From the NCBI GenBank assembly GCA_029266615.1, contig JAQSWN010000088.1, forward strand, positions 1 to 42,352: a DNA stretch of 42,352 nucleotides, given 5' to 3'. Below the pieces are notes generated by a model, which searched no databases, was not told where the DNA came from, and saw only the letters and a list, made by a program, of their open reading frames with translations. This document shows, in pieces, positions 38,568 through 42,352 of this stretch (within the stretch, counting starts at the first letter, position 1; each line of letters starts with the position of its first letter). The position numbers and the translations under genes were made by a program. Source of the DNA: Polyangiaceae bacterium. Lineage in GTDB: Bacteria; Myxococcota_A; Polyangia; Polyangiales; Polyangiaceae.

Positions 38568-38837
38568 ATGCGAAAGTCGATAGAGTTTCTTTCGCAACCG
38601 TCCACGGGCCAGCTGCTCTACCGCGTCGTCGTGGACGCCGCACATGGCAGCAACGCCGGTTACACGCTCGCGCTCCACGAAGTCTTTGGTCCCGCAGCGG
38701 CGCCGCCGCCGGTGCGTCAGCGGCGGCCGTCTTCCTTCTCTAAGTCATCGCCCCCGGCCGTGGACGGTGACGCCGCCCCGCTTCGTTTCTCGTCAGTCAC
38801 CGTGTCGGCACGTACGAAGCGCAGCATGGAGCGGTGA
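38568..38837 (+). other. Short open frame, possible relic of a secreted domain
   Basis: Ten bases after the nuclease, an 89-residue frame begins MRKSIEFLSQ. Its first 45 residues (TGQLLYRVVVDAAHGSNAGYTLALHEV) look like two beta strands of a secreted sandwich domain; the rest is Pro/Ser/Arg-rich. It could be a remnant of the C-terminal part of a longer protein, or chance. Confidence 0.3.
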
Positions 38838-38864
38838 GGTGGGAACTTGTCTGAAGGAGTCGTC

Positions 38865-40625
38865 ATGCTTCAATTGATGCGAGTAACTTTGGGAAGAATA
38901 GTCGGTGGGTGGGCGCTGATTTCGCTTGGGTGCTCGTCTGTCGCGACGGACGCAGAGCTCACGAATCAGGTCGCGGAGGCGCACGGGGAAGCGGCTGCGG
39001 GCCTCTCGGCTGAGCTTCCCGTGTGCTCGGCCTCCGCTCTGTCGCGCGCCGGTGCTTGGCGCGCGTGCGACGCGTTCGGTTCAGCGTTTCAACTTGCCAT
39101 GACCGCCGCGCCGCTCGGGGGGATGACCGGCCCCTTGCTGGATGGGGAGGGGCGCGTTGTGACCGGCATCGACTTACCGGCAGACGGCGCCGGGTTTTAC
39201 TCCGGAACGGTGCAATTTCAACCCAAAGTGAGCGGGGACCACGCGTTTTACACGAACAACCCTGCGGCCAATATCGCTCTGCGCCAACTCACCGCTGGCC
39301 CCCCAATCGCCATCTGCAAGAAGAGCGTCGCCACCCAGCTGCAAGCGGAGACGGGGAGTAGCTGCCAGTTCAACACGGATGGCGCGCCCCACAACGGCCC
39401 CCTCAAGACCGCCTTCAACGCCAGTGGCTTGCAAGCGGGTGTCACTTACCTGGTGGACATCGGGCCCGTCGCATCGAATCGTCCCGTTCAGATTTCGGCT
39501 CAGCCGTATCGAGTACCGGGCAACGCGCTGCTTTCACACGAATCGTCCGAATGCGTGAGCGACTATCCGGATCCCGCATTGTGCGAAGCCGGAGGACCTA
39601 CTCGAGCCGTCACCGCAAGTTTTTTGGGAACGCCCACCGCGCCCCCAATCGAGGCGAACGTCAGCTACGGCGTCAAGCTGGTCGAGCACGAAGGAGAGTA
39701 CGAGGGCTCTCTGACACTCTCCGTGAACAACGCCGGGTTGTATCGAGTCTATCTAGGCACCCCGCACGTCGGATTTTCGCTCCACCCGCAGGGAGCTGGT
39801 ACGCGGCTGGTCGGAACCTGTGAGGGGGTCCTGCCTCTGGACGAATGCAGCAGTTCCTTCCGTGGCGTTCATGCATTTCAGCTATCTGCCGGCGAGTACC
39901 GGCTAGACCTCAACGCTCCGCTCGGCAGCCCCGTTCGCTGGGTTCGTTTGCTGGCGGCGCACGAGGAGAACGACGACGCCATTCCGTCTGAGGGCCTCGA
40001 GTTGTGGCTGCGCGCCGATCGCGGCGTCGTCGTCGACCAGGCATCATCCAACGTCGTTGCCTGGTCAGACCAGAGTACCTCGGCTAACCATGCTACCGCG
40101 CGGGGCTCGCAAGGAGGCATATTGCAGGACGCAGGTGGCCCCAACGGTCAACCTCGGCTTCGCTTCGTCGAAGGGTTCCGTGGCTTCGACTTGGCGCGGC
40201 CGCTTGCTTTGCCCGAATACTCGGTTCTCTTCGTCGGCGAGAGCACTACCGTCAATGTCGACCATTCGGCAACGGTTATTGGCTCGGCGAGCGGACCCGA
40301 GAGCTACATACGCTGGCAAGGGAGCGAGCGGATCAGAGTCCAGGGCTCCGCCTTTTGGGGCGGAAGTTTTTGGCAGGACACGAGGGTGCCGCACCTCTCC
40401 ACCGTGATCTACGGCCACGGCCAAACGTTGCTCTACAAAAACGGCCGAGAAGCAGGAGGCGCGGGCTACGACTTGGGATCCCCGACGTTCGCCCAGATCG
40501 GGTCCATCGCCGGCCGTTCCCCCCTGCGCGGCGATCTAGCCGAGGTCATTGTTTACTCACGCTCCCTCGACACCGTCGAGCTCTCGACAGTGCACGATTA
40601 CCTTAGAGCTAAATACGCGTTTTGA
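38865..40625 (+). CDS. Lipoprotein: two 'WVRV'-type domains and a C-terminal LamG domain
   Basis: 586 residues from ATG 38865, chosen because AAGGAG lies six bases upstream. Signal peptide with lipobox (SLGC near residue 23, then SSV). The first domain (about 50-215) is a divergent copy of the unnamed family; the second (about 225-365) is a clear copy: ECVSD, VSYGVKL, YRVYLGTPHVGF, CEGVLPL, FRGVHAFQL and VRWVRLL. From about residue 370 to the end there is a LamG/concanavalin A-like sandwich (GLELWLRADRGVV, VAWSDQS, LSTVIYGHGQTLLYKNGREAGG, LAEVIVYSRSLDTVEL, YLRAKYAF) that in other proteins binds sugars or matrix proteins. I infer a surface adhesin-like role. Confidence 0.82.
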   Translation: MLQLMRVTLGRIVGGWALISLGCSSVATDAELTNQVAEAHGEAAAGLSAELPVCSASALSRAGAWRACDAFGSAFQLAMTAAPLGGMTGPLLDGEGRVVTGIDLPADGAGFYSGTVQFQPKVSGDHAFYTNNPAANIALRQLTAGPPIAICKKSVATQLQAETGSSCQFNTDGAPHNGPLKTAFNASGLQAGVTYLVDIGPVASNRPVQISAQPYRVPGNALLSHESSECVSDYPDPALCEAGGPTRAVTASFLGTPTAPPIEANVSYGVKLVEHEGEYEGSLTLSVNNAGLYRVYLGTPHVGFSLHPQGAGTRLVGTCEGVLPLDECSSSFRGVHAFQLSAGEYRLDLNAPLGSPVRWVRLLAAHEENDDAIPSEGLELWLRADRGVVVDQASSNVVAWSDQSTSANHATARGSQGGILQDAGGPNGQPRLRFVEGFRGFDLARPLALPEYSVLFVGESTTVNVDHSATVIGSASGPESYIRWQGSERIRVQGSAFWGGSFWQDTRVPHLSTVIYGHGQTLLYKNGREAGGAGYDLGSPTFAQIGSIAGRSPLRGDLAEVIVYSRSLDTVELSTVHDYLRAKYAF

Positions 40626-41157
40626 AACGATGAGCCCGAGCTCTGCCAAACGAAGTCGGAAGGGTCGGTGATGCTGGTTTACGTGGATCCATATTCCCGG
40701 CCTCAACCGCAGATTGTACGCCTATGGCCTGCCCAGCAACTGAGCCCACCGGCAAGCAGCGTTCAGTAGGGGGGGCGAGCCAGCCCGGCCGAAATGCGCC
40801 GACGACGTATAAACGTCAGAACGTTGAGCAGACTCGAGAGAATCAGGCCCCGAACTCTCCAACAATGTCTTGAAGAGCTGCTCAAGAACGCCGTTTCTTG
40901 GTAAGGGCAGCAATCGAGGACGAGCAGTGTTCCGGCGGTGAAGACGGACGTCAGCACGAAGCGCCGTTGGCTCGCAACCGCATCGCTCGCCTTCATTCTC
41001 AGCGGCCAGCATGGGGGCGAGCGCCTGAGGTGGAGGAGACACTCAACGACGCAGGGTTACACCCACGTGAAGACTTCGCTGAGCGGGCTCTCGTTTTCTC
41101 GGGCGTCTGACGATCCTTCCGCGCGCGACCACGTTGCGGTTCCGTCACACGGCGGTC
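40626..41157. other. Gene-free region
   Basis: About 530 bases between the LamG lipoprotein and the methyltransferase. The best minus-strand frame (40763-40996) starts with an ATG and has a short hydrophobic stretch (FVLTSVFTAGTLLVLD) but no ribosome-binding site and no recognisable domain; I do not call it a gene. No repeat or terminator stands out. Confidence 0.35.
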
Positions 41158-42252
41158 ATGCGCACGCGCGAGAGTGCGCCGACGGTGCCTCAAAAAAAGA
41201 CGGTCTACTTTTCTCGTGCGAGTCGGAGCGCCCGAGCCAGCGCGGACCGCTCCGCGATCGTCGATCGACTCAAGCTTCGGACATCCGGGGCCGGGAGTTT
41301 CTCGGCCCCGTGTATCCCGTCGCTGAGCGATCATTACTTTGACAAGCTCATGCGCATCTTCGAAGCGCTGGATCGGCCGCTCCAGGCTGGAGAGCTAGCC
41401 GCGATGCGAGCAACGTTTCGGGAGCAACTGCAGGCCGGTTTCGATAGCTCGCCCTACGCGCGCTTCGTGCTCGCGTACCGCCCTTCGGAGTCACGTCCTT
41501 TTGCGCTCGACTGCACACTCTCCGTCGTTGCGCCTTCGCTCGGTGAACAGTACGAAGATTTTCTCGAGAGCACGGGTACGAGCGAGCCCTTTGGCGCCCA
41601 ACCGGACGCCATGGTGCTGCAGGTGGCCCGAGACCAAGCTCACTCCGGTCCCATTTCTATCCTAGACGTAGGCGCCGGCAACGGACGCAACAGCCTACCG
41701 CTCGCGCGCTTGGGTGCGGTGGACGCGCTCGAGCCGGTGTCGACGTTGGCCGCCGCGCTCGCCCGGGCCGCGGAAGCCGAGGCGCTCCCGGTGCGGGTCC
41801 TCACGCAGGGGATTTTGGACGAAAGGCTGGAGGGACTTCGGGATAACTACGACCTCGTCGTCATGTCGGAGGTGACGCCGCACTTCTCGAGGCGCGATTT
41901 GAACGTGGTGCTTCCACGCGTCGCGGGGCTTCTGTCCCCGGGCGGGTCGTTGCTTTTCAACGCGTTTGTTGCGAGGTCCAACTCGCGGCCGGAACCGTTG
42001 GCGGAAGAAGCCGCCCAGAGCGTCTGGTCCACGTTCTTCTCGCGCGAAGAGCTAACGGCGATTGCGTCCAGTTGCGGACTGAGCCTCCACCAAGACGCAT
42101 CGTGCGTCGATTACGAGCGCCAGCACTCGGAGCCTGGGCTGTGGCCGCCAACGGCGTGGTACGTCAATTGGGCGAACGGGCGGAATCTTTTTGGCGACAC
42201 CTCGAGCGAACCCTCTATAGAGCTCCGCTGGCTCGAGTATCGGCGCGGCTAG
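41158..42252 (+). CDS. Class I SAM-dependent methyltransferase
   Basis: About 364 residues from ATG 41158; the start is uncertain, since an upstream TTG (41134) and internal ATGs such as 41350 are possible and the first 60 residues are Arg/Ser-rich and poorly protein-like. The C-terminal half is a Rossmann-type methyltransferase: ISILDVGAGNGRNSLPLA (motif I, about residues 165-182), ALEPVSTLAAAL (acidic residue for the ribose), YDLVVMSEVTPHFSRRDL (motif IV) and LLSPGGSLLFNAF (post-motif). A helical N-terminal domain with SPYARFVLAYRP precedes it. The substrate cannot be told. No operon partner is visible; the last 100 bases of the window hold no gene. Confidence 0.82.
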   Translation: MRTRESAPTVPQKKTVYFSRASRSARASADRSAIVDRLKLRTSGAGSFSAPCIPSLSDHYFDKLMRIFEALDRPLQAGELAAMRATFREQLQAGFDSSPYARFVLAYRPSESRPFALDCTLSVVAPSLGEQYEDFLESTGTSEPFGAQPDAMVLQVARDQAHSGPISILDVGAGNGRNSLPLARLGAVDALEPVSTLAAALARAAEAEALPVRVLTQGILDERLEGLRDNYDLVVMSEVTPHFSRRDLNVVLPRVAGLLSPGGSLLFNAFVARSNSRPEPLAEEAAQSVWSTFFSREELTAIASSCGLSLHQDASCVDYERQHSEPGLWPPTAWYVNWANGRNLFGDTSSEPSIELRWLEYRRG

Positions 42253-42352
42253 CGTCGCAAGTTGCCTCGCAACAGAAACCACCGTCGAAACTGTCCCTGA
42301 AGTTTTCGCGAATGTCATCGGCCTGTTTCGGCCACTGACTTATTAGCACCGC

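Noticed and set aside
40763..40996. 77-codon minus-strand frame with a hydrophobic stretch
   Set aside because: No ribosome-binding site, no family match, and Arg/Ser-rich second half.

Overview
The window is high-GC DNA that reads like a myxobacterium of the Polyangia/Sorangium type. The evidence is the many secreted lipoproteins with long Gly/Ser/Ala-rich linkers after the lipobox, MopE-like and thrombospondin-type calcium motifs, Cys-rich C-terminal repeats, and several families of surface beta-propellers. Taxonomy is inferred from protein style only; there is no rRNA or tRNA gene.

Layout. 1-540: end of an IS630-family element whose transposase runs off the left edge; its terminus abuts, and appears to supply the stop codon of, a secreted lectin-like lipoprotein gene (538-1809). 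1995-4790: large NodB-type polysaccharide deacetylase lipoprotein. 5036-5781: lipoprotein of a recurring unnamed domain family, split by a one-base frameshift. 5834-11828: compact exopolysaccharide locus. A divergent nucleotide-sugar dehydrogenase faces an operon of a family 2 processive glycosyltransferase, an Alg44/HlyD-like membrane protein, a periplasmic coiled-coil protein and a lipoprotein. 11853-13507: signal peptidase I (lepB) and a single-pass membrane protein. 13811-18811: SBBP-type propeller lipoprotein, PQQ-type propeller lipoprotein and a membrane TPR protein made of two duplicated halves. 19116-20387: phosphate-binding-protein-like secreted protein with strongly biased codons and a strong terminator. 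20388-21015: relics of the 3' ends of neighbouring genes. 21016-25234: two more lipoproteins (delta-60-like propeller; DUF4397-like). 25392-31814: operon of a four-heme cytochrome lipoprotein and a phosphodiesterase-fold lipoprotein that has lost most metal ligands. 31815-32703: two opposed, broken propeller genes next to an intact copy (32821-34128). 34672-40625: two further members of the unnamed domain family, flanking an endonuclease/exonuclease/phosphatase-family enzyme. 41158-42252: SAM-dependent methyltransferase.

How it works together. About 13 of some 24 protein genes encode lipoproteins, none with Asp at the +2 position, so the window looks like a cell-surface accessory region: a polysaccharide synthase system plus a set of outer-surface propeller, lectin-like and redox proteins. 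The paralogues and relics show that the surface genes are being duplicated and lost locally. The most interesting candidates are the recurring 'YGVRL...WVRV' domain, the duplicated four-cysteine TPR protein, the cytochrome/pseudo-phosphodiesterase pair and the alginate-like export operon.
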